Part shown: positions 10,104 to 21,556 of the stretch, piece by piece | Position numbering within the stretch: the stretch's first letter is position 1 | How the letters are laid out: each line of letters begins with the position of its first letter | Origin: Vandiemenella viatica | Taxonomy: Eukaryota; Arthropoda; Insecta; Orthoptera; Morabidae | DNA length: 64,000 nucleotides | Reading direction: 5' to 3' | Assembly: GCA_031002005.1 (NCBI GenBank) | Contig: JARYHS010013631.1 | Span: 65,903,832 to 65,967,831, forward strand | Notes under the pieces: model-generated | Databases searched by the model: none | What the model saw: only the letters and a program-made list of their open reading frames with translations | Told to the model about the DNA's origin: nothing | Made by a program: the position numbers and the translations under genes

Positions 10104-10455
10104 AAGGTGAATAATGGTGATGAGGCATGGAATGATAATGATGTAAGAATTAGAAGTAGTGCATGGAAGAGAAAATATGACCTTGAACACAAGCTACCAC
10201 TCGATTTCAGGTGTAAGGATGATGGATGATTTTCTGCTGAAGGGAAGGGTGGCAGGGATTGGAATAACTTACCAAGAGAAATGATGAATGATTTGCCAGA
10301 AATGCTAACAAATTTAATGTTGAAATTTATGGAGGGTAAAAGTGGGAAGGTACAGGAAAAGGGAAAAAAGGGTGCATAGAGAAATTGCCTCCAGAGTGTA
10401 CACTCCATCGCAATTAGATTGAATTAAACTAGCTGATAAGTATTACTGGCAGTTA

Positions 10456-10565
10456 TTTATTATTTATTTATCTATCAATTTTGTTTCATGGATCCTTGCC
10501 AAGGAAGGACCTCTGGGATGTGAAACATGTCACGGGTTAATACACTTACATACAATATGAGTAAT
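10456..10565 (-). mobile_element. LINE 3' terminal remnant (second family)
   Basis: This shares the block GGATCCTTGCCAAGGAAGGA...GTGAAACATGTCACGGGTTAA with 20815-20940 (GGAAGGACCTC...GTGG...GGTCATGGTTAA). Its poly-TTTA end faces left, so it is a minus-strand 3' end. Confidence 0.55.
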
Positions 10566-11340
10566 AATCATAGTGAAAAAAAATCATATGTTACAAACCC
10601 TAAAAAAATGAAGAAAAAAGTAAACATTAATTTTCACAACTGTGCAAAAGGTCATATTTAATATAACTAATTAATTTTTTTTTCAGTACTTCAATTTAAG
10701 GAACAAGGTGTTCTTTTTTTAAAAAAAGAAAAAAACATTAGAAAAGGACAGCAGAAGAAAAGTTACAATTTGAGGACTGCACATAAAAAACTTCAGAAAA
10801 ACATAATAGCACTGTTAATTCAATTTAGTGAACAATCTAGAGATCTCATTAGATGTTTATAAGGGATTCTTACATTTAAATAAAAGACCAAGCAATTCAA
10901 AACCAATCATTTTTCATCATAATGAATAATCACTTACAAATAATCTAATAGAATTGAATTATTACTTCAATATAAGCTAAATACGTGAAGTGCAGTTTGT
11001 TTCGTTACAGGATATAAACTAACCAGATATTTCTTGAGAAATGCTACCAAACATGAAGGTACTGCTTTGATTGTCAAGAAACATAAGAATGTCTGAAATC
11101 TATTGATCATGACTGAATCATTCAACTCAGATCAAAAATAGACTCCTAAACCAGAGTATAAAACATTATAATACATGTTTTGATAGTTATTTATAACAGA
11201 AGTCTATTTCTGTTCAAAAGGGCAAGTAGTAATATGGACTACAGTGAAACACAGCTCTTGTCATTAGAGATAAATTTGTATATATATATAGATTGTTAGG
11301 AAACAAAGGCACTAAAAGCGGATAAATTGAACATTAGGAC
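10566..11340. other. gene-free AT-rich stretch
   Basis: Nothing recognisable. Several A/T homopolymer runs. Confidence 0.4.
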
Positions 11341-11594
11341 AGGATAAAAAATCACTGCTTACCAAAGAAGGGGATTCCTGTGGCATTGGTACACGAAAAA
11401 AACACACAAAGAATAGAATTTTCGAGCATCAGTCTTCCTCAGTAGAGGCTGCAAGCCGCTTGCGTGCAGTCATCTCACTTCTACTGAGGCTGAGCAATGC
11501 TCGAAAATTCTATTCTTTGTGTGTTCGTGTGTTTTTTTCATGTACCAATGCTGCAGGAATCCCCTTATTTGGTAAGTGGTGGTTTTTTATCCTT
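11341..11594. mobile_element. short fold-back element, arms ~115 bp
   Basis: The left arm (11341 to ~11452) and right arm (~11480-11594) are inverted copies. Both read CTCGAAAATTCTATTCTTTG on the outward-facing strand, with a ~30-bp centre. The right outer end contains TTTGGTAAGTGGTGG (11568-11582), an exact 15-mer also found near the outer end of the GIY-YIG fold-back element (27835-27849), which ties the two together. The left arm has a CTGAGGA core and the right arm a GAGC-AAT-GCTC hairpin before CGAAAA. I found no clear target duplication. Confidence 0.65.
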
Positions 11595-12830
11595 GTTTAT
11601 CAGAGAAATTTATACAAATGCTAAATCATTTCTTCAATTTTGCAGAAGAAACTGGACACACAAGAAAATCCTGCTGCTATTTGTCACCCTAAACAAAACC
11701 AAGTACAACGACGACATAATGTCATTATGCCAACTTATATGCCATATAAAGGAACTGTCACACCACTCTACATAAGAACCGACACTTCAGTACTGCTAAG
11801 TTAACAAATCTCTTAGTGAAGTGGCCTTGTACAACAACTGGAGTAAAAAGAAAATATGTATATATATACTTTTTATTTTATCCTTAGCTATTAGTTTTAA
11901 CAATAAAATAAAGTTGGTTAATACATAGTAAAGTATATACTAATAATAATAAGTGCCTAAATAAAATTTCTCCATTAGATTTATTCAGTGTCACATTCGT
12001 ATAAAAGTAACAATATCAAATTTAATTAATTTATGCGTGAATAATATTTTTTGTAATTTTACTGTAAAACACGATTGAAAAATTCATTACTATATAAATT
12101 TCACACCTCGTACCTCCCACATCAGAAAACTTGCTTTGAACCCTTCATTTTGTTACTATCATCATGTTTATGATTTACGCAATGGGTATTCCCGTGTTAC
12201 ATTTTGTTCAACTCTTCTCACCTTACACTTATTTTGCCAGCAGCATCAAGTTCAGGTCACACTTTACCAATACTGGCCCTCACCTACACTGCGCTGTCAG
12301 TCGGCCGAGTGATGGCTCGCCCCTTTCGTGTTCACACTTGTCACTAACTTGGCCTTGTGAAGGACTCATTCCTACTCAGTCTTCAGCCTCCTATTAAGTT
12401 TTCACATGGTTGTTTCACGGAATCAGTGTTCACAAATTTCCATAAAAGTGAGTTGGGGGTTAGAGCTAGGGGTGCAAACCATAATCTGTTATAGAGTATT
12501 ATTCTTTATTTTGTGTAGGCGTACTTTATAATATACGAAAGTTTTAAAGCACGTTAAAATATTTTCTTTGTCTGACTCACTGGTTGAACTTTTACTTACA
12601 GAAATAGTATGCAAACACAGTTTCATAAACCATCATTAAAAGCCTTCCGCAAACTACACTGGATTGAAAGATTTCCTGAATGCAATCACAATGAAATGTC
12701 AAATGTCAGTCACTTCACATGTGACGCATTTCTTCTGTTTGTGTTTACTTTTGATTCATTAAATTTTTTTGCTAATATTTTAATTTAAATACATACTGTA
12801 AAGATGTTGCATAGTAATTTCACATGGTCT
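11595..12830. other. gene-free stretch with a less AT-rich block
   Basis: No gene recognised. 12090-12420 is richer in G and C than its surroundings and could be an old solo LTR, but no ends or target duplications were found. Confidence 0.35.
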
Positions 12831-12834
12831 CAAA

Positions 12835-13110
12835 GACCTAGTCACAGAGTTTCTTACCAACTACACAGTACACCTCTCTCATATTCACCTGACTGACTCT
12901 GGTAATCCTTCCAGGAAAAGGAGGCCTAAAGTTTAACTTGGAATTCCAACTGCAGAGTGTCCTAGCATTGTGCATTAACAAATCAATGCTTTTCCAAAGG
13001 TAAAATTCAATTTTAAGGCACGCAAAAAGTGTAACTGAGAGTGGGATTTTAACCGGGGATCTTCCATACTCCAGTCGCATGCCATAGCCATCCGAGACAT
13101 TGGGCCAAAT
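12835..13110 (-). mobile_element. decayed tRNA-derived SINE
   Basis: The minus strand shows a tRNA-like head: a GGCTATGGCATGCGACT A-box-like start, then a decayed B box (CGGTTAAAATCCC). A diverged body runs toward 12835. No target duplication found. Confidence 0.5.
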
Positions 13111-14200
13111 TTATAAATAATGGAAAATATGTTTTCAAACAAATAAAATAAATGTACTCTTTTTCTATACAATGTATTTTGCTTCTGCTATCCCAAAACA
13201 CAAAAAATAGGGTGCTAACTTTGTCACAGTATCTGATGGGTGATGAAATGAAATTTTATGAATGCTTTAGAATTAAGAAATTATATTTTGCAATAAGCTG
13301 ATCAACATGGAGGGGAGGTTGAAGAAAAGACACTTTTTTAAGGTAATCAATAACACGAAAACAACATTTGGCCATAAAGGACCAAAAATTTTCTTACTGC
13401 CTCCATAAGCTTCTCCACATCCACCAGCCTGACACCAGATTACACTGTTAAAAATGATGGTGGTGTGCTAGCCTCCGACACGCAGTGTCATATGAACTAA
13501 CTTCAATCGATTGAGCGCCAGTAATAAGAAAATTGTTGTTGCGATGACTTTGCGGATCAGTATGGGTCTAGTATGGCCAGACCTGTGTACAGTACAAAAT
13601 CATTTTTACGGCATTTATTTTTAAGTACATAAATAAACATTAAACGAAATTAAATTAGAGTGAATCTTAGGTTATTAACAGTACTTATAGTAAAGAGTGA
13701 GTTATTAAAAAAAAAAAAAAAACTGTGTAAAACTACTTGGAAATTGTATGAAATGTTCTTGGGTGACTAGCCGAGTCAAATAAGTGTTATTATTACATGA
13801 TATTTCGGTGATCATACTCCCTGTCGCCATCTTCTTATGTACTTGTAAATTGTTTCCGAGTTAGTTTCATGCGAAAAACATGAGTTTGTGTGATCGTGAT
13901 GCTGGTATTTGAGTCTGGTAGTTCAAAAATCAAACGAGCTCTCAAAAGAGATCAGGTGCTTTAAATAAAGATTTTGGTCTTAGGAAAAGTGCCAAAAATT
14001 ATTTTCAAATCCCTGCGTATATCTTTTAAGACATTTATATACCTTAGTTCATCATCATTAATAATTTTGCATTTCTCTTCAACCATCAGAAATATACCTG
14101 ATTTCAATTCACATACTTTGCACAAAGGACAAGGGCCTTGTGAAGATCTGCCGCCCCCGGAGCCTCGCAATGGTTAAGGTTGCCGCTGTCTACACCAATG
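13111..14200. other. gene-free stretch
   Basis: Contains an A-run near 13710-13723 and nothing coding that I can recognise. Confidence 0.4.
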
Positions 14201-14299
14201 CATTGAAACAAACTCATCTGTGGCCTATGTATAAAGAGATAGCGATATCCTGTGTTCTAACTTCTGCGGGAGGCATCTGTTTTCACATCCAAAATGGTA

Positions 14300-14880
14300 A
14301 TAATCTAGAAGGCAGTTAAATATGTAAAAGGCTTGGATGACACAATAATGATCATCATATCAGACCCCCACTCATCATTGGCTAGCCTGAATCAACACAT
14401 ACAAGCTGCCAACAAAGACAGTATTACATGCAAAACCCTAATATCAGAAAATCAGATGAAACAGAAAAGTAAAACGCTGGTTTTCGTTTGTGTGAAAGCC
14501 CACATCGGGCAGAAAGGAAACCAATCAGTGGACTGCTGGGTGAAGCTGGCTTGCAAAGAAGGTATTGTTTATCTTTTCATATCTCTAAAGGACCTAATGA
14601 CCACCTCAAGAACAAAAGCATGGGAATCATGGAACAAGGACTGGGAGGAGACATGTTTCATCAAAGAGAGGTATTATGGAAGGATCGACCCCGTCATCCC
14701 AACAATGCATTGGCATCAATATCTCAAGATCCCAAAAAAAAGCCATCTCCAGGCTGAAGTTCGGTCATGGCTGTTTCCTCACACACCTGAACAAAATAAA
14801 CATCAATCAAAGCCCTCCCCCCCTTTTTGTGAATTTGATGAGATGAGTGTAGAGGATATGGACCTAACTTCTTAGGCTGC
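14300..14880 (+). pseudogene. RNase H region of a non-LTR retrotransposon (I/R1-like)
   Basis: An open frame at 14333-14875 contains FVCVKAHIGQKGNQSVDCWV followed by KLACKEG. This is the C-terminal block of retrotransposon RNase H (VKAHxGxxGNExAD), with the catalytic aspartate kept. The rest of RNase H is missing upstream, and the following ~110 residues match the variable tail found after RNase H in I-type LINEs. No reverse transcriptase is seen nearby, so it is an isolated remnant. Confidence 0.65.
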
Positions 14881-15506
14881 AACAGCTCCACAACAGCTCC
14901 ACAGACCTAATACAAAAGCTGGTGATATTACGCTACTTTCCATCATCAAGTGTGTCTCATCCCCTTGTGACCAGTGACACCAGAGTCTTCATGCTGTTAT
15001 TCAGATTCCTAAAGGACTGTGAGATGAACATATAAACCTAAAATTTCCTATTGACACTATTGTTTCCATCCCCTTATTTGATATAATCAATAACTGAAAT
15101 ATTGTCACCAAGCAATTAATAATCATGGTAATGATCATGTAATGGGCCACTGCCAATATATATTTTTTTTTAACCTTCCTTTTTATAAAATGAGTCCTGA
15201 AATGATGTATTTATCCTGATAGATGTACAAAATATTTTCCACAGTACTTTTCTACTCTACTTTAATCTAGCTTTTCGTGTTGCCAGAACTAATAAAATGT
15301 AGGTAATGTTGCTGTATGAGTGATTGTACTGGTATGCCAATGTTGCAATCACATTCAGCAACAGCAAGTGAGATAGAATGAAATTTTTTTGAGGCAGTAT
15401 CCTCAAAGAAGATTGCTCCAGAAGAAGCTCCTATGACTACATCATGAGGATTCCAATTGGACAAGGGTATGCACAGGTTAGGGGATGGCCATGTGTGAAA
15501 GCATAT
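14881..15506. other. gene-free stretch
   Basis: Nothing recognisable. Confidence 0.4.
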
Positions 15507-15516
15507 AGGATGAACA

Positions 15517-15711
15517 TGTGAGTGGAGACTTTCCCAGCATACTGATGCAATAAAATCCTCTGGGATGTCCAGTCTAGACTGTCTACGCAGTGACAGTCAG
15601 CTTGCAACAGCTAGAAGAGACCTGATACCTGATGAGGATAGCAGAGCTAGCTGTCGAAACGTCATGTTTATACAACACCATCCAGCTGGACATGCGAGAG
15701 GATTTTATTGC
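15517..15711 (+). mobile_element. 195-bp hammerhead-bearing retrozyme-like element
   Basis: A 10-bp direct repeat AGGATGAACA flanks it (15507-15516 and 15712-15721). The left end has GACTTTCCCAGCATACTGAT, matching the unpaired tail of the 393-1202 element (GACTTTCCCGGCGTATGACT). A ~27-bp inverted segment follows (GCAATAAAATCCTCTGGGAT) that pairs with the right end (GAGAGGATTTTATTGC). The middle carries a strong hammerhead-like core. It looks like a near-monomer version of the palindromic element at 393-1202. Confidence 0.75.
15629..15659 (+). ncRNA. hammerhead ribozyme-like motif
   Basis: CTGATGA (15629-15635), one base, stem strand GATAGC, loop AGAGCTA, stem strand GCTGTC (one G-T pair), then GAAA (15656-15659). 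All core positions of the hammerhead consensus CUGANGA...GAAA are present. The flanking stems needed for cleavage are not obvious, and the extra base before stem II is a caution. Confidence 0.5.
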
Positions 15712-15721
15712 AGGATGAACA

Positions 15722-16149
15722 CCTTAGATCAAAGATGGAACTGAGAGGGTCTCTCTGATCTGCAACCAATCTAGCCAATGAGTCATCATGATAGGTGGAC
15801 ACCCAATGGATGCTTGACTCCTCTTTCAACTCAAAGTAGCAAGAGGGAACTTTTAACACCAAGGGACATCTTCACCAATTTTCTCAGGGCCAGTCATGTT
15901 GGCTGGAGACACCAGCAGCCACCTGTTCAAACACCATTGATTACACATGGATTCAAATGAATGATTATTGGAAATGGTAATTGCTAGAGGTAATACTCTT
16001 CAGCCTTGCTTGCCTGTTCCTGACTGAACCAAGCATGGAAGAAGTGGAAACAGTCCAATGTCTGTTGTTTGGAAGAACTGTAAATTACAGCATTCTGTAT
16101 AGCTGGCATTAAATTGTAATAAATGCTGTACAACTTAGGTTGACTATTT
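15722..16149. other. gene-free stretch
   Basis: Nothing recognisable. Confidence 0.4.
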
Positions 16150-16275
16150 ATAGAGCCTTCCACTCAATGAATGAGAAGGCAAATTTAGGTGGGTGCAAGA
16201 AAGGAGAAAAATGTGAGTAGGAAAATTACCAACAAGACATGCATTCCATTGCAATTGATTAAATTAAAAATGAGA
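16150..16275 (+). mobile_element. LINE-A 3' end fragment
   Basis: GGTGGGTGCAAGAAAGGAG...CATTCCATTGCAATTGATTA is a diverged copy of the last ~120 bp of LINE-A. Confidence 0.65.
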
Positions 16276-16555
16276 TTGTGAATCCAAATGACAGAATAGA
16301 AGAGGTCTTCATGGCAGTGAATCTCAGCAGTCTTTGCCCACATTCTTTTCTTTACTTTGATGCTAACTTTTCCCAAAGGTTACTGCAGTAACTATTAAGA
16401 AAAAAAATTCTGGATGGAGAATCTGTTTCGTTAGAGTTATGGCAAACAAAATCAAGTTAGTTAAAATATTTTGAACTATTCCCGAAGATATAAGAAATTT
16501 AAAAAAAATAATAATAATTTGACATGAAATGTTATAGCAAATGATCTATACAAAA

Positions 16556-16767
16556 ATGGGTGGCTGCATATCTCAGGCGGTATTGCACTTAACTGCAACC
16601 CGGATGACCGGAGTTCGATCCCTGACAAGGATATTTCTTCATAGCTGAACATCCGTAACAGTGCTGGCCCCATTCTTGTGCCAATGGTTGTAATGGGAAT
16701 GTGGAGCTCAACCTCCATGAATTCTATGGGAAGTGGCAGGAGCTATAGGAACTCCATCACCCATTTT
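16556..16767 (+). mobile_element. tRNA-derived SINE with 12-bp target duplication
   Basis: A-box-like TGGCTGCATATCTCAGGCGG (16561-16580) and B box GAGTTCGATCC (16611-16621), followed by a SINE body. The direct repeat ATCTATACAAAA flanks it at 16544-16555 and 16768-16779. A relative sits on the minus strand at 30.4-30.6 kb. Confidence 0.88.
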
Positions 16768-17099
16768 ATCTATACAAAATTCAACATATAATATGCAATC
16801 AATTGGAAGTACAAAAGCTAGAAGAAACTACATCAAAATATATCTTAATAATTAAATCATTACTAAAAACTGGTAGGTAACTGAAGAGTTTTACAAATAT
16901 TTTACCTCATTTCCAGAAAAATTAATTAAAAAGCTACAGCATCAAAATTAATGTTGCTTCCTGTGTTTCGACCACAATGTGTCTATGTAAATGATACATG
17001 GTGTGCTGGAATTCTGAAAATCTATAATCATAAGGAATGGATGAGCTTCCAGATTTCATTTTGAAATCTTAGCTAACAATATAGCTGTCCCACTTTTTA

Positions 17100-17102
<3 letters not shown>

Positions 17103-17147
<45 letters not shown>
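17103..17147. repeat. (TA)n microsatellite
   Basis: About 22 uninterrupted TA units. Confidence 0.95.
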
Positions 17148-17150
<3 letters not shown>

Positions 17151-17194
17151 ACTGTGCTAACTGAAATTTTTCCTGAAATACTCAAAAATGATTA

Positions 17195-18230
17195 AATATT
17201 CCACTGTTAAGAAAAAGACTGAGCTGAACAGTTAGCAAATTATAGACCAGTATCCCAGGTAAGAGTTCTTTTAAAAATATGAGAGAAACCAGGTTAATAA
17301 TGCCAGAAATAATGACACTCTTTTAAGAAACTTAAATTATTATTAAAAATTAATTTCCTCAAGTTTTATACTGTATTACAGAATGCTAATTGACAGTCTA
17401 GTTCAGGATACATTTCAACTATAGTGTCCACTAATTTTGCTGTCAGAGAATCTGAACTTCTACCATGCACACAGGTCCACACGGGTGAAGATGCAAGTAA
17501 CTACAAGTTCATTTATACAGGTGATCTCACTATTGCTCTACTATATTTACTCAGATTCCAGAATGCACCATATTTCACTAACTTTCCTAAACTTGAATAA
17601 TTTATACTTAGTAGCCAATGAAACCATTCCATGAATTGAAAATATGATTTAATAAAAAATAAACTGACAATGAATGTAGAAGGAAAAAAACTATGTTTTT
17701 GTCACTTTGTCTGCACCACTCAGCTAGCAAAAATAATATTCAAATAGCCAACTCACTAAGGATTAATATTTTTAGGATGCAAGAAAGAGCAGTGAAATTT
17801 ATATGTTAACTTGAAAGACTGGAATCATGTTGAATACATTTCATTAATATTGCAATTCTAAATGTTCCATACCAATACATCTATGAACTAGTTATTTTCA
17901 TCACAGAGTATCTCATAAGAAATTACAAACTATTGAAAAATGATGTGGTGCTTGATTGCTGTACTAAAGGTCATTGAGAGATCAAAATACTCTTCTGCAG
18001 CCCTACAGTTCATCGCAAAAGTATTCTACATTAAACTACCAAAAGAAGTAAAAAATGATCTCATTGTTCATTTGTATTAACACTACAGATATTTATAGTG
18101 AAGCATTGCACATATTCTAATACTGTACTTTTAAAAATAATATTTCAGGAATTTTTAATTTTATATGATAATGTTGTGCCTGTACATTAAATTTATTTCA
18201 AAAATAATAATTGAAATGTGCACCACTGAT
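17195..18230 (+). mobile_element. decayed LINE, reverse transcriptase remnants
   Basis: The plus strand reads EQLANYRPVS near 17221-17250, the conserved start of the LINE palm region. Near 17780-17920 it reads a C-terminal pattern (QERAVKF, ILNVPYQYIYELVIF) like that of the LINE on the minus strand at 36.3-37.5 kb. Many stops. Family assignment is tentative. Confidence 0.55.
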
Positions 18231-18449
18231 GATAGAGATGCCAAAACCATAAAATTTAGAACTTTTTTTTTGTATGTATGTTCACACATTGTGCAAAAAT
18301 AATGGGAAGAGTTTAACTACCCTGTTCATAGCAATAGCTTATGTCCTTGGTCAGGGTACAGGATTCCTTGTATTCCAATACATTACAGATTCCCAGTGAT
18401 TAGAGAAGTCCGAAACCATAAAAAAAAAAAATGAATCCTGACTGTTCAT

Positions 18450-18676
18450 GTATCATTTCAGGCATAAGTGTGTGGGAAGATTTTCTTTCATGGGTAAGGG
18501 GTCAGAGTTGGAAAAAATTACCAAGTGAAATTATGAATAATTTAACAAAAACCCTGAGATGATTTAAAGTTGAAATTAGTATAGGGAAAAAGTAGGTGGG
18601 AAAAGGAAAGGGGAGAATTGGGTTTGTAGGTAAATTGCTATCAGAGCAAGCACTCCATAACAATTAAATTAAATCA
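18450..18676 (+). mobile_element. LINE-A 3' end fragment
   Basis: ATTTCAGGCATAAGTGTGTG through CACTCCATAACAATTAAATT matches the final ~220 bp of LINE-A. Confidence 0.75.
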
Positions 18677-19765
18677 CACAGATATTAATGAATTTCAATG
18701 AAACTTCACATATATCACCAGTAAGAATACTGCTGAAATTTAGTGTTACATCAGAAGACACAAGGAATTTAATTATTACCATCTATTTAGGTTGCTTTCA
18801 CTAACATAATGTTTCTTTGTGTTGTCATACATATGCTGATGAGTGATCCTATTTTGGTTTTTTATTTCGCAGTTCATATACATGAAAATAAAACAATCTG
18901 TTTGTTACGTGCCAGGTAGCACCGCTTCAACCATTGCTTGTTGAGAAGCTATGTTAACAATACTGAAGTGTGCCTGTGGGTCATCAAAAATCATAAACTT
19001 TCCTCATTAGTGGTATTTTCAAGGCTTAAAATGTGATTAAAGCACTACATCCAATATAATTTCAGAAGGAGAGGAGGAGATCTAAGAAAACAGAAAAACC
19101 AGAACTGCATCTCTGCTTTTACTGGTCAAGTTTACGTTGCTATACATGTCATTAACTTGGGATACAATCATTGTACCAATGCTCATGAGAATGAACCTTT
19201 AATTTTGTAGTGGCAAGATTAACTGAGATTGTGGTTAAATTGAAATGCAGCCTAGACCAGAGTGACAACTGAAATTTTTTGTTACATCAAATACACGAGG
19301 AATGTAGTATTATCACTTATTTAAACTGCTTTTACTAGTGCAATGTTTCTTTGTGATGTCATGTATTGTGATGTGATCCTCCTTTTACGTACTCAGCCAG
19401 TATTTCTTTGATAGTTTATCTGTGAATTAACAAATCCTCCGTGATGAAGTTGAGGGTCCTATAAATAATGTTTTCTTTACATTTTGTTGCTTTGTGATAA
19501 TAATTATTATAAATCTGTTTAAGTCTCATCAATTCACAGTTTACATGCACCATCATAATCACTTATACAATACGATTATATACACACAATATTGTCTAAG
19601 AAACTGGAATGTTAAATAGCTAACCTATCTATAATCAATTTCTGTAGGGCATTAGAAAACCTATTATACTAAAACCTGACAGATACTGAAACTGAAAAAT
19701 GAAACTAAAGAAAAGTTCTGTACACAAACTACATCATTGGTTTCAAGTTATTATTAATAATTATT
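18677..19765. other. gene-free stretch
   Basis: AT-rich. A ~100-bp segment near 18700-18850 recurs in diverged form near 19260-19390 (both include TGTTACATCA, CACAAGGAAT/CACGAGGAAT and AATGTTTCTTTGTG), so it holds an old local duplication. Confidence 0.4.
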
Positions 19766-19769
19766 ATTA

Positions 19770-20530
19770 ATTTAATTAAGATGGAGCACACATTCCGGTG
19801 GCAAGTCCCTCTCATCCAATTACCCCCTTGTTTATTTCTGTTTGTTATCTTGTATAGTTTGAGTGTAAAATTCCTCCCCCATCTACTCTTGCAATTTACA
19901 AATTTTAAATTCCTTAAGCATTTTGGTAAATTATTCATCACTTCACTTCATTATTTGTTCCAATCCCTGACACCCTTACCCACAAAAGAAAGTTTTCCCA
20001 CTCCCAAATGCATGAAATCGAGTGTTAGTTTGTGATCATGGTCATCTTTCCCCTTCCATACACTATTCCTAATTTTTTGACTAATATCCCTCCAAGCCCC
20101 ATCACCATCACGTGCTTTGTACATTCCCAGTAAACTCTTCACTCTCCTCCAATGAATCCTTTATTGTAACAGTTACTGACTGAGCCCTGTGATAATTTCC
20201 ACAGACAAATCTAACTGCTCTTCTTTGCACATCCTCCAACTGCTGTATCTGATATCCAAAATGTGGGTCCCAAACTACTCCACCAAATTCAACGAATGGT
20301 CTGACCAAAGTTTTGCAACCCAGTTCCCTAACCTCTCTGGTATATCCTCTCATCATGCTCTCCAATAAATGAAGGATTTTGTGACCTTTTCCTGCCACCT
20401 GCCTAGCTGAGTTTATAATTAAATTTTATGCTGTGAAATTTACACTTTAGCCTTCAACAAGAAATTCTGACCCCACCCTACAATCATATACTATCTTTGA
20501 TTTTTTATTATAAGCATATTAGTACACAGA
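19770..20530 (-). mobile_element. LINE-A 3' portion
   Basis: Minus-strand copy. The family 3' end faces left (ATTTAATTAAGATGGAGCAC). Reading from 20,530 down it shows the LINE-A C-terminus, including LGCKTLVRPFVEFGGVVWDP and VQRRAVRFVCGNYHRAQS at 20108-20398. Truncated before the catalytic reverse transcriptase motifs. Confidence 0.8.
20108..20398 (-). pseudogene. LINE-A C-terminal fragment
   Basis: A 96-codon frame matching the end of the LINE-A polyprotein. It is part of the truncated copy around it. Confidence 0.7.
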
Positions 20531-20814
20531 TACAAGGATGTTGACTTTTTTAATAAATATCTACTAAGATCTGAATGCATGAAGAACCTATAAATAAAAA
20601 GAATTATGTGTTCTGAGTATACTTGCTCAGAGACATTAATTGTGATTTTCTTTTGTTAAATACTGATTTGCATTTATAATTTGTTTGCTGGTATTTCTGC
20701 AGAGATGAAGTGAATGCTAAAGTGTGTATTTCCCATTAAATGAAGCCTGTATAGAATATTTTGAAGTTAATATGGTGTAAATTTCCCCTCAAATCATTTA
20801 TTTAGTTTCTGGTA

Positions 20815-20940
20815 ATTATTTATTACTCTCTTTTCATAGATCCTATTGAGGAAGGACCTCAGTGATGTGGAATAGGTCATGGTTAATATAATATACATAC
20901 AAAATGAATAACAATTATGGAGAAAAATTGTAATATATTA
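20815..20940 (-). mobile_element. LINE 3' terminal remnant (second family)
   Basis: Diverged relative of 10456-10565, in the same orientation: GAGGAAGGACCTCAGTGATG...GGTCATGGTTAA, with a TTTA-rich end to the left. Confidence 0.5.
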
Positions 20941-21540
20941 ATAATGTAGATAAAAAATGAAAAACTAAGCATTAATTTTTACAACTGAATTTTGCAAGAG
21001 CTACATTAGATTAATTCATTATTTTGTTCAGATTCTTGAACTGAGTAAAAATTAATTAAAAATACTGTACTTTGATTAATACTCATATTTATTTCATTTT
21101 ATAGGTTTCGGTTATTCAATATAGTCCTTACAATTTTATTCTCCCTCCTTCCCTTTCCCCTGATTCAGCTGTACATATAAAATAAACTCATGGTTAGTGA
21201 ACTAAAATAGTCTTCTGGTTTTGCAAATGAAACAAAATTTTTTTTATAGTTGCCCTACATGTAGTAATTAAAAAGAAATAATATAACTAGTAAAGCAACA
21301 AAGAAAGAAGGGACTAAAATGGTTACAGCATTTGTCTTGCTATAATCATTCTTTGATTTTGAAGTAATATAAGATGAGTTTTCTGCTGCCTTGAATAATT
21401 AAAGATAAATATGTTGCTAAGAATATCAAGTCTGCATCTAATATTTACTCTGTGTAAAAGAAAATCTTTGCTTGTAAAACTGTGTTAACTGAACCCTGCT
21501 GTAATATCTTGTGAGATTATGCTCAGATCTGGAAAAATTT
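20941..21540. other. 5' flank of the cullin retrogene
   Basis: AT-rich with no recognisable exon, CpG-rich promoter or repeat. If the cullin is expressed, its promoter or an untranslated first exon would have to lie here or further left. Confidence 0.35.
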
Positions 21541-21556
21541 ATATGAATAATTAGTT

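Larger units (their letters stand above)
7380..10435 (+). mobile_element. LINE-A copy, decayed, with endonuclease and reverse transcriptase remnants
   Basis: From about 7400 the plus strand shows apurinic-type endonuclease remnants (VNCRS; GGGVFILVS near 7545; MVIIDGDLNLPCINWVG near 7725). After a foreign inverted insert at 7985-8487 come reverse transcriptase remnants: an NYRPIS-like segment near 9100, FDRVS near 9310, the thumb region near 9520-9690 and a KTLVRSLLEY-type C-terminus near 9900. It ends at 10,435 with the family end CCATCGCAATTAGATTGAAT. Many stops and frameshifts make it inactive. It is the only copy here that still shows an endonuclease region. Confidence 0.8.

Noticed and set aside
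12090..12420. Solo LTR
   Set aside because: Composition is suggestive, but I found neither TG...CA ends nor a target duplication.
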